Source: Bondarzewia mesenterica (Eukaryota > Basidiomycota > Agaricomycetes > Russulales > Bondarzewiaceae). From it: a stretch of 24,231 bases of DNA. The position numbers and the translations under genes were made by a program. Shown here piece by piece: positions 1 to 10,495 of this stretch (position 1 is the stretch's first letter; the number at the start of each line of letters is the position of its first letter). Below the pieces are notes generated by a model. That model ran no database searches, had not been told where the DNA came from, and was given only the letters and a program-made list of their open reading frames with translations. Where the stretch lies: NCBI GenBank assembly GCA_004802705.1, contig SGPL01000501.1, forward strand, positions 1 to 24,231, written 5' to 3'.

Positions 1-276
1 ATCCCGCTCGGCGAATGTGGGGTTTCACTTTCCGTTTTCCCGCATTTATGTCATGGCAATCATGTATATGCTCAAGCCTGCAAGTAAGTACTTGAGCAGG
101 CTTATCAACAACGTTGATCCGACCTGACAGACAATAGCGAGAGATCGTACATACAAATGCCTCTTCACAATCTATCCATTTTTTTTTTTTTGTTGACAGG
201 AAAGGACAGTTCAGAGAACAGATCTTGGAGTAAATTTTAAAAAGACGTAAGNACACNATNTACACCACCAGGCCTT

Positions 277-322
277 CAATTGGTGTCGCGCTGAGAAAGG
301 AAACTTGGCGTCGCGCCAATTG
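277..322. repeat. Imperfect palindrome with CAATTGG / CCAATTG ends
   Basis: The left arm CAATTGGTGTCGCG (277-290) pairs with CGTCGCGCCAATTG (309-322) with few mismatches around a spacer of about 18 bases. It lies just after the ambiguous bases at 252-260. It could be a small foldback element or a regulatory palindrome. No gene starts nearby, so a repeat origin is more likely. Confidence 0.4.
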
Positions 323-689
323 CGTGATTTCGTTGTGAGCTGAAGTGAACCTGACTCGACGCTGAGATTGCCCGATTTGGCACGGTCTCAGGTTCAAACC
401 CAACGTCAAAGCCTGCAGACAAAATCTTCGTTCGAAGCCCATTTCTCGTCTCAGGTTTACAGCAAGGATGCGCGGCGCAAGTCGGATGTCAGCAGTGACT
501 CAGCGCAACATTTTTCACCTTTCTCCGACCAACATCGATTTGCCTTCACTCCCGCACACACCAACCTCTGTTGGCAGGCCGGTAAAGCTACTAATGAGAC
601 AGCATCTTCACACAACAGACACCGATCCCGGTGATAAGCACATCATATGTATACAGATACGGAGGCATGAACGGTGATTAGAACGGGCC

Positions 690-1235
690 CCAGGAATGAG
701 GTGAGGCTGCTGATGATTTCGGCAATGCTGGTGGGATACTGATGCGAGCGGGTTTTTTTTTTGTCCTAGGGAGTGTCGCGGACGACGAGCGAGGGTGCCG
801 TGACAGTTGCGAAGCTACTGGTGGTTGGCGCCGCAGAACCAGAAAGAAAGATGCCGACAACAGCAGCGCAAGTCGCGATCCGCAGACGAAGATACGGCTG
901 TGTGAAAGGGGGATTCTCAGTGGTTTCCTCGTTGATGGGCTCCAGGAACGACATGAGGCCGCTGATCTCAGCAATGCTGGTGGGATCGTAACATGGGTGG
1001 GTTTTTGTTGTTCTAGGGAGTGTTGCAGAGGACGAGCGCAGGCGGCACGATAGGTGTGAACTCGCGATCAGCAGCGAGGACGCAGCAGTGATGGATTACC
1101 ACTGATTTCTTCAGAAATAGGAATGAGGTGAGGCCGCCAACAATCCTGGCGGGATCGCAACAGTATATTATCTTTTTTCCGGGGCAGCGGGAGTGTCGCG
1201 GACGACGAGCGTGAGTGCCACGCTAGGAGTCTCAA
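690..1235. repeat. Three degenerate tandem copies, about 175-250 bp apart
   Basis: A block containing AGGAATGAGGTGAGGC, then GGCAATGCTGGTGGGAT-like text, a T-rich tract and GGGAGTGTCGCGGACGACGAG recurs starting near 690, 943 and 1115. The third part of the block sits at about 768, 1015 and 1190. The copies differ by substitutions and by insertions between the sub-blocks, so this is an old repeat. Reading frames across it are not conserved between copies, which argues against a protein. Confidence 0.6.
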
Positions 1236-1236
1236 T

Positions 1237-1402
1237 ATGAGAGGGTCGATAACGATGACGGCCGCCCGTCGCCTCCGCCGCGTCTTTACTGGATCACAAC
1301 AAGAGTCCAGCGTTCTGACATGAGAGGGTCGATAATGATGACGGCCGCCCCATCACCTCTGCCACGTCTTTACTTGATCACAACAAGAGTCCAACGTTCC
1401 GC
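1237..1402. repeat. 83-bp tandem duplication
   Basis: Copy 1 (1237-1319) and copy 2 (1320-1402) start with ATGAGAGGGTCGATAA and end with CACAACAAGAGTCCA followed by a few diverged bases. They differ at only a few positions, several of them C/T or G/A. The copies abut directly, with no target-site duplication or terminal inverted repeat visible. Confidence 0.75.
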
Positions 1403-2385
1403 CATCTCCACCACGACACAACTGACCAGCAACATCGCCGCTGCTCATTCAGTATTTCCCCTTTCTCATGCCGCAGTTTCCTATACTCACTGATGATTCT
1501 TCAAGTTCTGATTGCAGGTTTATCATATGCCCCTGTGCCGGCGCTGGCGCCCATGGTTTCCTTCGCTATTGTTTTGCTCGAAAGCTTCCTGTTTGCCTCT
1601 GGCTCAGCTTGAGCTTAAGTCTAGGCATTTATGGTCTTCTCTCGCGGCTTAACTTGTCAAAGGCTTCTTGGTTATCTCTGGCTTGGCTTCAGCTTGAGTG
1701 TCAGTCTCGGCAGTCTCCTCTTGCGGTTATGACTGGTATCTTGCTGGCTTGTGCTACTGCTTGAGCTAAGGATATGAGCCTTCTTCAAATGTGTCCTAGG
1801 TCTGTATTCTTTTTTTTTCTGGCTTCGTTCTGGCTGACTGTTGCTATTTGCAGATCTCGCAGGCCAATTGTGCATGGCATGTCCGTATTCTCGTGGTCTT
1901 TTTTTGGAGTCCCAGCCATGATGCATGGTCGCATCAACCCGCGAGCATCTCGGATTTGCGTGGGGAGCGGGCGTTGACTGAGGACGGTGGTTGATTGTAT
2001 ATCTCATTTGAATATATTTATTGGTTATCGTAAGGAAAATAAATATTATTGAACGACCCAAAAGGGAAGGAAAGCCCGGGAGCCCTGGCCCGAGCTGACT
2101 AAGCGAACCTGAAGGAAAGCCCACCCAGTTTGGTTTCACGCTGAGATGCGGCCGTTTGGCGTGACGCGGTCGGGAACACGAATGCCTGTGCGCCAAGATC
2201 ACAGGCTTTCACGACCGGGTCCCCTCAACCTGAGTTGAAACCAAGTTGAGGCCTGGCAGTGTAGTACCTCATTTTTCCGAAATCAAAAACGTTACGATTC
2301 CCGTTTTAGGGAATCGTTCCTTTTACATGGCATTTCGCGCAGCCGATGTTACTCAGGAACGCAGAATTCGAGCTCTAGTGGTTTG

Positions 2386-2416
2386 TAGTCAAATTGTAGT
2401 CCAACTACAATTGACA
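2386..2416. repeat. Inverted repeat, ATTGTAGT / ACTACAAT
   Basis: The sequence reads TCAAATTGTAGT, then a CCA spacer, then ACTACAATTGAC, forming a compact palindrome of roughly 30 bases. Related TCAAATTG..GTAGT text recurs about 60 bases downstream near 2450. It could be a small hairpin or a remnant of a foldback element. No function is assigned. Confidence 0.35.
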
Positions 2417-3915
2417 CAAGTCGAATTTGAGCTCCGATTCCCGCGACTTCTCAAATTGTTGTAGTCTCCTTACCCGGATGACCGGATATGCGATTGCCGG
2501 TGTAGTCAGACTTCAATTCCCTAGGGTTTGCGCGTAGTTGGCTACCCTCTGATTGTTTTGTAGTGGTCCTTCACCCAACCTTCACCCCTCTTCCGCTCAC
2601 CGCTCTTCCTCTATCTATATTTTCCTGACACCTGTCATCTTACGCAGGACACCAGACCCCGACTCGTCAATCACAATTGCACAAAGGGAAGGCCGCCGAG
2701 CAGGCCGAGACATCACCGGCTGATGGACACGAACAACATGCTGAGCGCGCGCATGTTGACACTCGCAGAGGAGGCTGCAGCGTCGTCTGGCAGCGTAATT
2801 CTTTCTTTTCTGCACAGCTCTCTCATTAAATATCTAACAGTTATTTTCACAGTTTTCTCTTCACCTGACCGGCAACCCTCACTATCATCATCCCATCTCT
2901 TCCCCACCACCATCTGCACAGTCATAGCAACTGCGACACATTCCTGTTCTCTGTGTCAATCTGGGCAACTCTGCAATTCCTTTGGATGATCGTTCTCCTC
3001 CCGAGCTAATTCTGGCAGATCCCGTGGCAGATGACGACGCTTGAGACACGGCAGATGGCGGCCTATATCTGATGATCCCATATCCGTCGAATATCGGTCC
3101 ATCATTGTGACTCGTGCGAATACCATATCTGAGCCCCACAGATGCAAGACAATATTAAGACAACGAAAACAGATTTGGCAGAAATACATATGTCTGTGAT
3201 TTCTGAAAATAGTAAATCATCTCAAATTCAAGCTTGTCAGAAAAGGATGAGCTCAGTGAACTTAGTCTTTCTCAAATTTGCAACAAAAAAAAAGACCCCA
3301 CGAAATCATCAAATTGATATAATTGTTCTGAATGTGCACCTGGGTCACACGCCGTCTATTGTTTTCAACCTCGTGGTGTCGCAATCATAATCACCAGAAA
3401 CGGCTACATATGCTTTAACATCTTTTTAACACCGGAATGGATATACATCGGGGCCAAATTCTTTTCATTGTTAAGAAGATGAAGACTCCGTATATTGAGT
3501 GGGGCGATCGATATCCCACTTACGCATTTGAGTGGTCCGCTCAAGTGGCCCGCTCACACAAGTTGATCGTCCCGCTCATACAGCAAACTTTTCGGGTTTG
3601 ATTCGTCGGGTTGCTCTAGTCGCCACGCACTGCAGCACATTGTTTAGGACTCTTCAATTCACGACGAGCGCCCATGATAATCTCCAACATGGAGCTGCGT
3701 TCGCCATATGTGCTCTCCCTTGTCAGCACGTAATGTATGATTCAATCTCACAGGATTTTCGAAAAGCGCAGTTCGACTATGCTGGTGACATTCTCATAAA
3801 ACTACGCTAATCAAGTACACACTACATCAAGGTGATATATGGAAAATGCCCTTTGCCCAACAACGTAGACTTAAGATTAATCTCATAATGCGAAGAACAA
3901 GTTTGAATGAACTCA

Positions 3916-6453
3916 CTAGATCAGTTTTCTGACCACTGCCAAGTTGTCACTTGGTTCCTGTAGAACTTGCAGTGGTTGCTCATCCGTATGCAGCACCCAA
4001 AAATTATTCGCGCCTGCCCGAAACATAGTGCAAACGATGCCAGTGTGTTGACCCTCTTTCACAACTACAGTGCTTCTGCGGGAACCGCTCATTGCTCGCA
4101 GATAACAGACAGGGACAGAGAGCTGAGTCCCTCCGCCACGATTTCCGCTTCCCACAGTTACGACAACTTCATTGTTGCCAGGCGATATTTTTTGCCGATC
4201 TCGTAGAACCGTCCGGACCAAGGCTCCCTCGTGTTTTCCCCGCTCAAATCCCGATTTCTTCGTACCCTGAATGAGCAACATGACTGACTTTGTGTTAAGG
4301 GTGCTCGCCATCACCGAGCTAAGAAGCCACGTAGAACCAGGATCTGCAGCAATGGTTAGAAGGCATATGCACATGAACAACGTTACAATTACCTTCAGGT
4401 TCAGTCTCCACCTCGACATCTCTGGGAGGAGTCCGAGAGGATGGGTCCCAGGCAGGATCTCCATCAGTGTTCTGCTCTTGGGATGCAGAAGACTCTGCTA
4501 AGCCGGCCGTCGAGGCCGAAGGCCATTCCGAGGTGATGTTATCACCCCAATTGCAGGGAACCGAGAGAGGCACGAAGTTGGGGTTATTGCTGGCACTTGG
4601 CGACATCTATAAGTATACAAGATTGAAACATTCACCTTCACGCACCTTAGGCTAGACGGGCTTAAACTCCACTTATCCAACACGACGATTCGCTGACCAG
4701 CTTCCAACTCAACCCACGCATCTTCAAGGTGAACAGCCTTAACCAGCCCTCTATACCCCTTGTACTCTCCCTTGGTGATGACCACCTCCTTCCCTTCCCA
4801 AGGATCTTTCGGATCACACTCTGAATGAATTGTCGCGGGCAACTCCAATTTGTGCGCCAAGGAAAGTTGAGGCTCGTACCAGTCGACAGCATCGCAACGA
4901 ACATGAACCTACAAGAAAAAATTTATCAACCATATCAAGCTGGGGGCGAACGACAACTGACGTGAAAGTTGGTGTTCGCCTCTATGAAGGTCATCGTCGG
5001 CAACTCCACTACAGCTATGAGACCCTTTCGCCCTGCGTCCACTCCCGTTTTCACCTGGACGTGGTCACCTGCCTTGAAGAATCGTTCAAAGTTAGCCATC
5101 GGCACTCCCAGAACAATTTCGAACGCATTTCCATCATCATCTGATCGCGGCAAGATGGAAGCCACCTCTCCTCGCACATCTAGCACCTCACCGACAAGCC
5201 CTGCTTGTTCACCAGATGTGATCCTGACCCTGTCATCAATTACAATTCGTTTCAAAGAGGCATCGCGAGAGGCATCAGCAAGGGCACGCAAGTCGATAGG
5301 AAGTTTAGCCTTCAAGAAAGGCTCAAGGTCTTGCAACGAAGTCGTCGGAACGCCTTCAACAGCTGAAACTGTAGTCATGGCAAAATGCTTGTGCAGCAGA
5401 CCGTTCTTGAAGGTTTGGCACCTAAAGATGAATTCGTCGCCTTTCGTCCTGATCGCGGAGCTACCAAACACCGCTGCAATGTCGTTGAAAGTGAAGGGGT
5501 GTGCAGGAGGTTGAGAGTCAGCTACCGAACTGAGCGGCGAGACCTTCCTCTTCTTACCTTTCCCCCCATACCTCTCTCTGTCGAGGGGAATTCGTGGCAC
5601 AACCGCGACCTCCACTTCACCTGTCGCGGGCACGTCTTCCAAGACATAGGCCCAGTCAGATTTGTACAGACTGTGCCGTATGATAACCCAACTGCCTATA
5701 GTAACCAGCGGGTCTTGGTTACTGAGATTAAGGAGGGCAACCCTTTCATCCACAGGCATGATCTTGAGTTGCAGATAAACGTCAGAAAAATTTCGCAGCG
5801 CGTGAAGAACGGCAGCTTGTGAAGGAGCCTCAACAAACACAAGCCCTACGAAGCTGGGCCTGGCAAAGACCGATCGGACCATCGAGTCTGAGCTTGAGAG
5901 TTCGCGACGTGCAATCTTTCAGACGATGCTTATTTCTCTCCCAGGCTATAGATTGGTAAGTAATTACGGAAAGACGATGCTTAGTTGTCTAACCTTCACG
6001 CTCACAGACCAAATTGGGCAATCATCCACGGATGGCGTCAAAAAGATTTGGGGAATGATGGCCGGGATCAGGACAGGAGGCGAGGGCCATCGTCTCCGGT
6101 ATCTTTCAGCTAGTTCTTCCAAGAACTGATGCTTGTCTACAACTGCAAGGGAGTCGTACATTGGCCCCAAGATGCTCTCCTCGTCCTGATCGCTCTGACC
6201 ATCATTGACCTCATCATCGTTGAAGAACGACCCTGTTCCATCATCAATACAATCACCAGCTACTGTAGCACTTAACGTTGGGTTGGAAGAATGCACGAAG
6301 TTCATCCTCAACATCTTCATGTTCACTCTCCTCATCCTCCTGCACTTCTTCGGCTTCGATATCGATAAAACGAATGACTTCCTATTCAAAATTAGTATGG
6401 GAGGAGCAGCATAACGATGGCGAAGTACCCACCTTAGGATCGCTGCGCTGCAT
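3916..6453 (-). pseudogene. Spt5-like KOW-domain protein, copy A, with one in-frame stop
   Basis: Exons 6453..6433, 6381..6297, 6232..5994, 5945..4962, 4908..4646, 4589..4393 and 4343..3916 join without a phase break into 739 codons including the stop. The product resembles the elongation factor Spt5/NusG family, which clamps RNA polymerase II through an NGN domain and KOW modules. Visible parts are an acidic N-terminus (residues 8-60, FIDIEAEEVQEDEE), an NGN-like domain starting at WSVSVK-PGRE (about 110-200, with RPSFVGLVFVEA), and several KOW modules: VRITSGEQAGLVGEV, VQVKTGVDAGRKG, WEGKEVVITKGEYKGYRG and VVVKEGQHTGIV. A linker DPAWDPSSRTP precedes the last part. At about 738 residues it is shorter than true Spt5, so a paralog is more likely. 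The third codon set contains TGA at 5921-5919 (codon 124), inside the NGN domain. A downstream AAG acceptor near 5916 would keep the phase and skip it, at the cost of several NGN residues. Confidence 0.8.
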
Positions 6454-6913
6454 GAAGGTCTGGGGATTGAGCTTGGGGAGCTCTTTCGGTCTTATAAGTA
6501 GATGGGGACGAGTTCTGGAAGAGTCCCACGTGTAAGTCTGTAGGCCTTAGCCCGCATGAGAGATCTTCCAATGCATCTTCCAACCAAGATATACTCGGGA
6601 AGTGCCGACTGCATCAGCGCGTACCTTACTTGTGAGGGTATAATGTGAGAGAGTTAAAAGGAATGAGTGATCTGACTTGAACGCTAGGAAAAATGCTGCT
6701 ACTTCCATGGATAATATATTCCAGACAAGCGGCCAGTGGTCCATATCGACCATTAATTTCATATGCATGAAAACGCATGGACATGAGAACGTATAGACAT
6801 GAGAACACATGGAGCACACGTTCTTCCGAAGTCCTTCTACAGGCTCAAACCAGACCCCCCTTCCTACAGGAGATCAGATAAGATGATAGGGATGCAGAAG
6901 GGAATGATCTTAC

Positions 6914-7535
6914 ATCATTGACTTGCGAGCTGTTCTTCCTCAACTTGGTCTTCTGCCACTGAGAGCTGTTCTTGAGGAAGATTCGGAGGAAGTCATCCAC
7001 CACCCATCCATCCTCATAGTTCTTCAAGATCGGATAAATTTCCTCGGCCTGGGAAAAGGTTATCAGATTTGTCTTCCTAGTAGCGATGAATTCCTTACCT
7101 TAGCCCGAACGAGCGTTAACTTCATGTTGTCTTGCTTAGAGAAAGTGTTCTCAACACGAAGGTACTGCGAGGCCAGTCCATGTATGGAAGCCTGCAAAGA
7201 GTGTTAATAAAACGGCTCAGAACATGGATGATTTAAATTAGACGTACCATGATAAGCTCGTACATATCTTCAGCCCAATTGAGAATGGACTTCAGGTTAT
7301 ATCCATCGCGATTGAGACGCGTAACCTCGCCATTAGGCTTCGGAATAAGAGTAGAACCAGGTTCCACATGGTTGCCGACTGCGCTAGCCAGCTGGCGATC
7401 AGTCTCTGGTAAAAAGACCGTCCTCACTGAGAGTACGGGAGGAATGAGGAGACGCTCTGGGCTGAACCTGGCATGATATAACAGAGGGTGAAAATAACAT
7501 TGGATGTGACGGTGAGAAACGACGGCTCGAGGCAT
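6914..7535 (-). CDS. Unrecognised multi-exon gene, 3' end unresolved
   Basis: Three exons are well supported: 7467..7248 (possibly starting at an ATG at 7535 with a small intron or read-through), 7191..7099 and 7048..6914. Their borders carry GTACGT, GTAAGG and GTAAGA donors, and the last two exons join in phase 0. The encoded text includes LNWAEDMYELIM, HGLASQYLRVENTFSKQDNM and YEDGWVVDDFLRIFLKN. No domain is recognised. I recall similar text in uncharacterised mushroom proteins, but cannot name a family. Downstream exons are not clear. An open stretch at about 6535-6454 (TWDSSRTRPHLL...KLNPQTF) reads in frame into the start of Spt5-like copy A, so the two could be one longer gene. The 5' end faces the SAP-like gene across about 190 bp. 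Confidence 0.5.
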
Positions 7536-7725
7536 TGCTGGTATGAGTGCTTAAAAGTCACGAGGGAACCATACGTTTAAATAGTAAAGCTGTAAACATT
7601 ACCTTATTGTCTTTGATACGTTGTTACCGAGCATTCTCCTATTGTGGATCGCTGTCGTCAACCCCCCTCGCCCAACAGGAATAAATAGACAAATGGATGA
7701 AAAAATGGTATTGTAACTTCCACAA

Positions 7726-8614
7726 ATGTCTCCCGACATCCAGATGGCAGAGCGTCTCTTGCAACGGTCGATGCTCGCTCACACGACCTTGAACGCGTTT
7801 CGAATCGACATACTACGGCAGCTTTGCCAGAGATATCAGTTGAGCATCGACGCCACCGGCAAAAAGGGCGCTGTGAAAGCAGACTATGTGACTGCACTTA
7901 GACAATTTGTACGTTGCCTCTGGGCTCCTCGTCCATCAGCAACTGAAATTAGTACTCAAAGCACACGGCGTGGCAAGCCAGCACAGAAGTAACCGTCGCC
8001 TCTAACGCGGACCAGCTACACGAGAAAAAGCACAAACTCGTCTACGTCACCAATGCTATGCATGGAAGACCAATGAAGCGACCACGAATTGCCTTGGAAG
8101 ATCAGCATGCTGAGCACGGACAAAAGCGCGCCGCAGGGGATGACACAATGATGGATGAAAAACAGAAGATCGCTAAACGAAAAAAACTGCAGCCCAAGTC
8201 AATCAAAGTCCGATTGTATACGCATGAGAAAGACTGGTGACACACCCGTGAAGCCAGGCATGACTTGCTGCCCAACGGAGACGTCGATCTACAAGAATTA
8301 GCTCGACAGCTAGGACTCGTAAACTGTCGGGTGGGTCACCTACCAAATCAATGTTCAGAAACTAAGACTAAAACTCACCATATCAGGTCATAGACCCCAA
8401 CAATCACCGACTGTTCCATGAGTACAGTCCACAAAGACTTGAAGCGGGAGATGTAGAGGACCTTGTCAAAGACGGTGTGGGCTANCTGCTAGTCAAGGTG
8501 AGGAACAGCCCATAACCAGAAATTCAGTGTACTCACAAGACGGCGCAACTTGTCGATATTTCCAGCATCCTAAAATCACATGAATGCAAACAACGGACAA
8601 CGCAGGGGATTTGA
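7726..8614 (+). pseudogene. SAP-like DNA-binding protein with one in-frame TGA
   Basis: Exons 7726..7908, 7962..8330, 8387..8497 and 8540..8614 are all in phase 0 and give 246 codons including the stop. Residues about 18-60 (LNAFRIDILRQLCQRYQL, then DATGKKGAVKADYV and TALRQF) resemble a SAP motif, a helix-turn-helix that binds A/T-rich chromatin DNA. The middle is basic (KQKIAKRKKLQPKSIKVR) and probably carries a nuclear-localisation signal. Codon 154 is TGA (8238-8240), directly after EKDW. The frame stays open beyond it (NGDVDLQELARQLGLVNC), and the next exons splice in phase, so the stop interrupts a formerly longer protein. One base (8485) is ambiguous and falls within a TAN codon. If that codon were TAA or TAG it would be a further stop. 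SAP assignment is by motif only. Confidence 0.65.
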
Positions 8615-8945
8615 GACTTATCATCGACGGGATGACGGCGTAGAGCCTAATACATTTTTTCTTCATATCTTGCGCAACTGTTCAAGTAAGACGAGTGCTC
8701 CGTCTGAAACGTGAAGAAGTATCGGCGGGAACCAACACCTTTGGCTTCTTCCCCGCANGACCAGCCTCATTTTCATCCCCCGTCCTCGTTCTCCCCATCA
8801 TCTCCTTCTCGATCCAGCTTTCTAAAATGATTACATGAGCACAAAAAACAAACGGAGGGTTTTGAAACTTATNGTCGAACAGCGATTGACGGCATCCAGC
8901 CGTTCTTTCTGTTTTTTGCGCAACTTTCAAACAAGGAAGACACCA
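8607..8945. repeat. Diverged direct repeat pair
   Basis: The text around 8607-8690 (GGGATTTGAGACTTATCATCG, GACGGCG, TTGCGCAACTGTTCAA) is repeated around 8858-8945 (GGTTTTGAAACTTAT, GATTGACGGC, TTTTTTGCGCAACTTTCAAA). The spacing is about 250 bp. The first copy overlaps the end of the SAP-like gene, so part of that gene's last exon is repeat-derived or was copied. Bases 8758 and 8873 are ambiguous. Confidence 0.45.
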
Positions 8946-8969
8946 AAGGCAACAATACTATCAACACAA

Positions 8970-9165
8970 GACAATAATAGTACGACGCAACTTTCAAATA
9001 AGCAATGCACGGCAAGTTCTAACTAGCAGCACAAGACAACAATAGTATGGTACGACGCAACTTTCAATAAGGCAATGCACGGCAAGTTCCAACTGGCAGC
9101 AGACAACAATAGTACGACTACTACTACTACTACCACTACTAAGACTACCACTACTGCCGCAAAAG
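8970..9165. repeat. Two to three copies of a ~70-bp repeat followed by a CTA/CTN trinucleotide tract
   Basis: AGACAATAATAGTACGACGC and GCAATGCACGGCAAGTTC recur in consecutive units near 8970, 9035 and (partial) 9100. The third unit runs into a TAC/CTA-rich microsatellite (about 9113-9155). There is no frame across it that splices to neighbours. Confidence 0.6.
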
Positions 9166-9253
9166 CGGCTGGGAGAAAGTGGAAACAGGAAAACAGAACT
9201 CACATGAGAAATCGAGAGCTATACGTGGAAAACTTTAGGGCANGCCGATGAAC

Positions 9254-9409
9254 ACGAAAATTGGAACTCAGCGGACGAGAGATCAGCCACTCATCGCCAG
9301 CCACTCGTCAGCCACTTGTCAGCCACTCGTCACCAGCCACTCATCAGCCACTCGTCAGCCACTCATCAGCCACTCGTCAGCCACTTGTTTTCTGAGTTCC
9401 AATTTTCGT
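9254..9409. repeat. Foldback: 18-bp perfect inverted repeat around a minisatellite
   Basis: ACGAAAATTGGAACTCAG (9254-9271) is the exact reverse complement of CTGAGTTCCAATTTTCGT (9392-9409). The 120-bp interior is nearly all tandem copies of an 11-bp unit CAGCCACTCGT, with C/T variants at a few positions and an occasional longer CACCAG form (9284-9389). The arrangement resembles a foldback or MITE-like element whose loop was replaced by a minisatellite. No target-site duplication was identified outside the arms. A weak protein reading of the unit is possible but unsupported. Confidence 0.75.
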
Positions 9410-9639
9410 ACTCAACGACCTGTCCTGAAGAATCCCCCTACATAGCCATCTCCTTTTTGTAAGTCGTGCCCTTTCTGTCTTCCATTCTACCACAACCCGA
9501 TCTGACTGTGATTAGATCAGATACCTGCTTTAGATAGATTAGATTAAGAAGATTAAGAAGAACCCTTTAGACACTTAGACTTGCGCATCACAAATTCACA
9601 AAAAAGAGATCTATTTGCGGAAGTGCTGATGAATTGCAA

Positions 9640-10035
9640 GCCGAAGGCACCACCACGTTCCATCGCATGTCTGGATAAGTCGGCCAAGTCGGATCTCATG
9701 AGCAGATACTGATTCATTTGTGGCCAGAATTCCGATGAAAACAAAGACGGAGGGTGTAAACAGAAGGCGCCGCCACATTCCATCGTATGCTGGATGTCGG
9801 CCGAGGTTTGTCTCGTGAGCGGCTACTGATTGTAATTGTTGCTGATGATGGAGGGTGTAAACAGAAGGCGCCGCCACGTTCCGTCGTATGCTGGATAAGT
9901 CGGCCAAGTTTTGTCTCGTGAGCGGATACTGATGTTGTGATTGTTGTCAGAATCATTGCGTCGTATGCTGGATAAGTTGGCGAAGTCGGTTGTCTCGTGA
10001 GCAGATACAGACGTTGTAATTGTTGCCAGAATTCT
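9640..10035. repeat. About four degenerate tandem copies, unit roughly 90-120 bp
   Basis: Units carry CGCCGCCACGTTCCRTCGTA, TGCTGGATAAGTCGGCCAAG, GTCTCGTGAGCGGATACTGA and GTAATTGTTGCCAGAATTC. They start near 9646, 9768, 9870 and 9957, the last lacking the first block. Apparent open frames on the minus strand (repeated 'AYDG..RRLLFTPS'-like text) simply follow the repeat and are not taken as genes. Confidence 0.7.
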
Positions 10036-10409
10036 GCACACAGTGCAGAACAAATGGCCTCTTCACGGGTCGGCGCCACCGTAGTTCTGTATATCGCCAT
10101 TGGGTAGACATGAGGGAGACAAACAATGATCCCACCGCTTTTGCAAAGGGCGGCGTTGGGGCGGCGCCAAGGTACAATTGTGAGTACGCTTTTGCCGCCC
10201 TGCTTTGGTACCTGCATGACACTTGATAGGAAACCACGAGCCGGAGAACATCAGTCCTTCGAGCATGCTAATTATTTGGCTTCAGGCCATATCCAAGTGG
10301 GGTATGTCCTCACGTCCTCTAATTTCCGCATTTTCCAATTCATTCGAGGCCCCTTTGTCTGTACCATAGGGAGTAGCGCCTCTGCGTTCTGCGATGCCAT
10401 GGAGTTGTG

Positions 10410-10417
10410 TATAAATA
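10410..10417 (+). promoter_or_regulatory. TATA box for the 8-exon unknown gene
   Basis: TATAAATA lies about 80 bp before the start ATG at 10496. A pyrimidine-rich tract (TTCTTTTCTCTTC) follows, which fits a fungal transcription start region. It is the best core-promoter candidate between the repeat block and the gene. Confidence 0.55.
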
Positions 10418-10495
10418 ATGAAGTTGTTTCTTTTCTCTTCACTAACTAACAGCTCCGTCGACCGTCTCGATCTCCATCCTAAGTATTTGCACGTG

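Larger units (their letters stand above)
1..3915. other. Gene-poor, repeat-bearing region
   Basis: No gene is supported in this stretch. The open frames here are short, lack credible exon partners and are rich in residues expected from repeat translation. The region contains a 46-bp imperfect palindrome (277-322), a threefold degenerate repeat (about 690-1235), an 83-bp tandem duplication (1237-1402), loosely repeated Gly/Leu/Ser-like GC-rich text near 1580-1710, an inverted repeat around 2386-2416, and simple homopolymers (poly-T at 180-191). Bases 252, 257 and 260 are ambiguous. The part from 2590 to 3900 shows no structure I can name. Confidence 0.6.

Noticed and set aside
391..401. GGTTCAAACCC, similar to a tRNA B box
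   Set aside because: No A box, acceptor stem or anticodon arm fits within the right distance on either strand.
1672..2202. 176-residue minus-strand frame
   Set aside because: Basic, Ser/Pro-rich and without family resemblance; overlaps low-complexity text on the plus strand, so likely chance.
3532..3810. 92-residue plus-strand frame
   Set aside because: No domain, no nearby splice-consistent exon and no promoter signal.
10126..10215. Possible inverted repeat around GGGCGGC / GCCGCCC
   Set aside because: The match is short and interrupted; GC-rich composition alone could explain it.
9553..10266. Several minus-strand frames up to 167 residues
   Set aside because: They are translations of the tandem repeat and repeat the same phrase; no exon borders support them.
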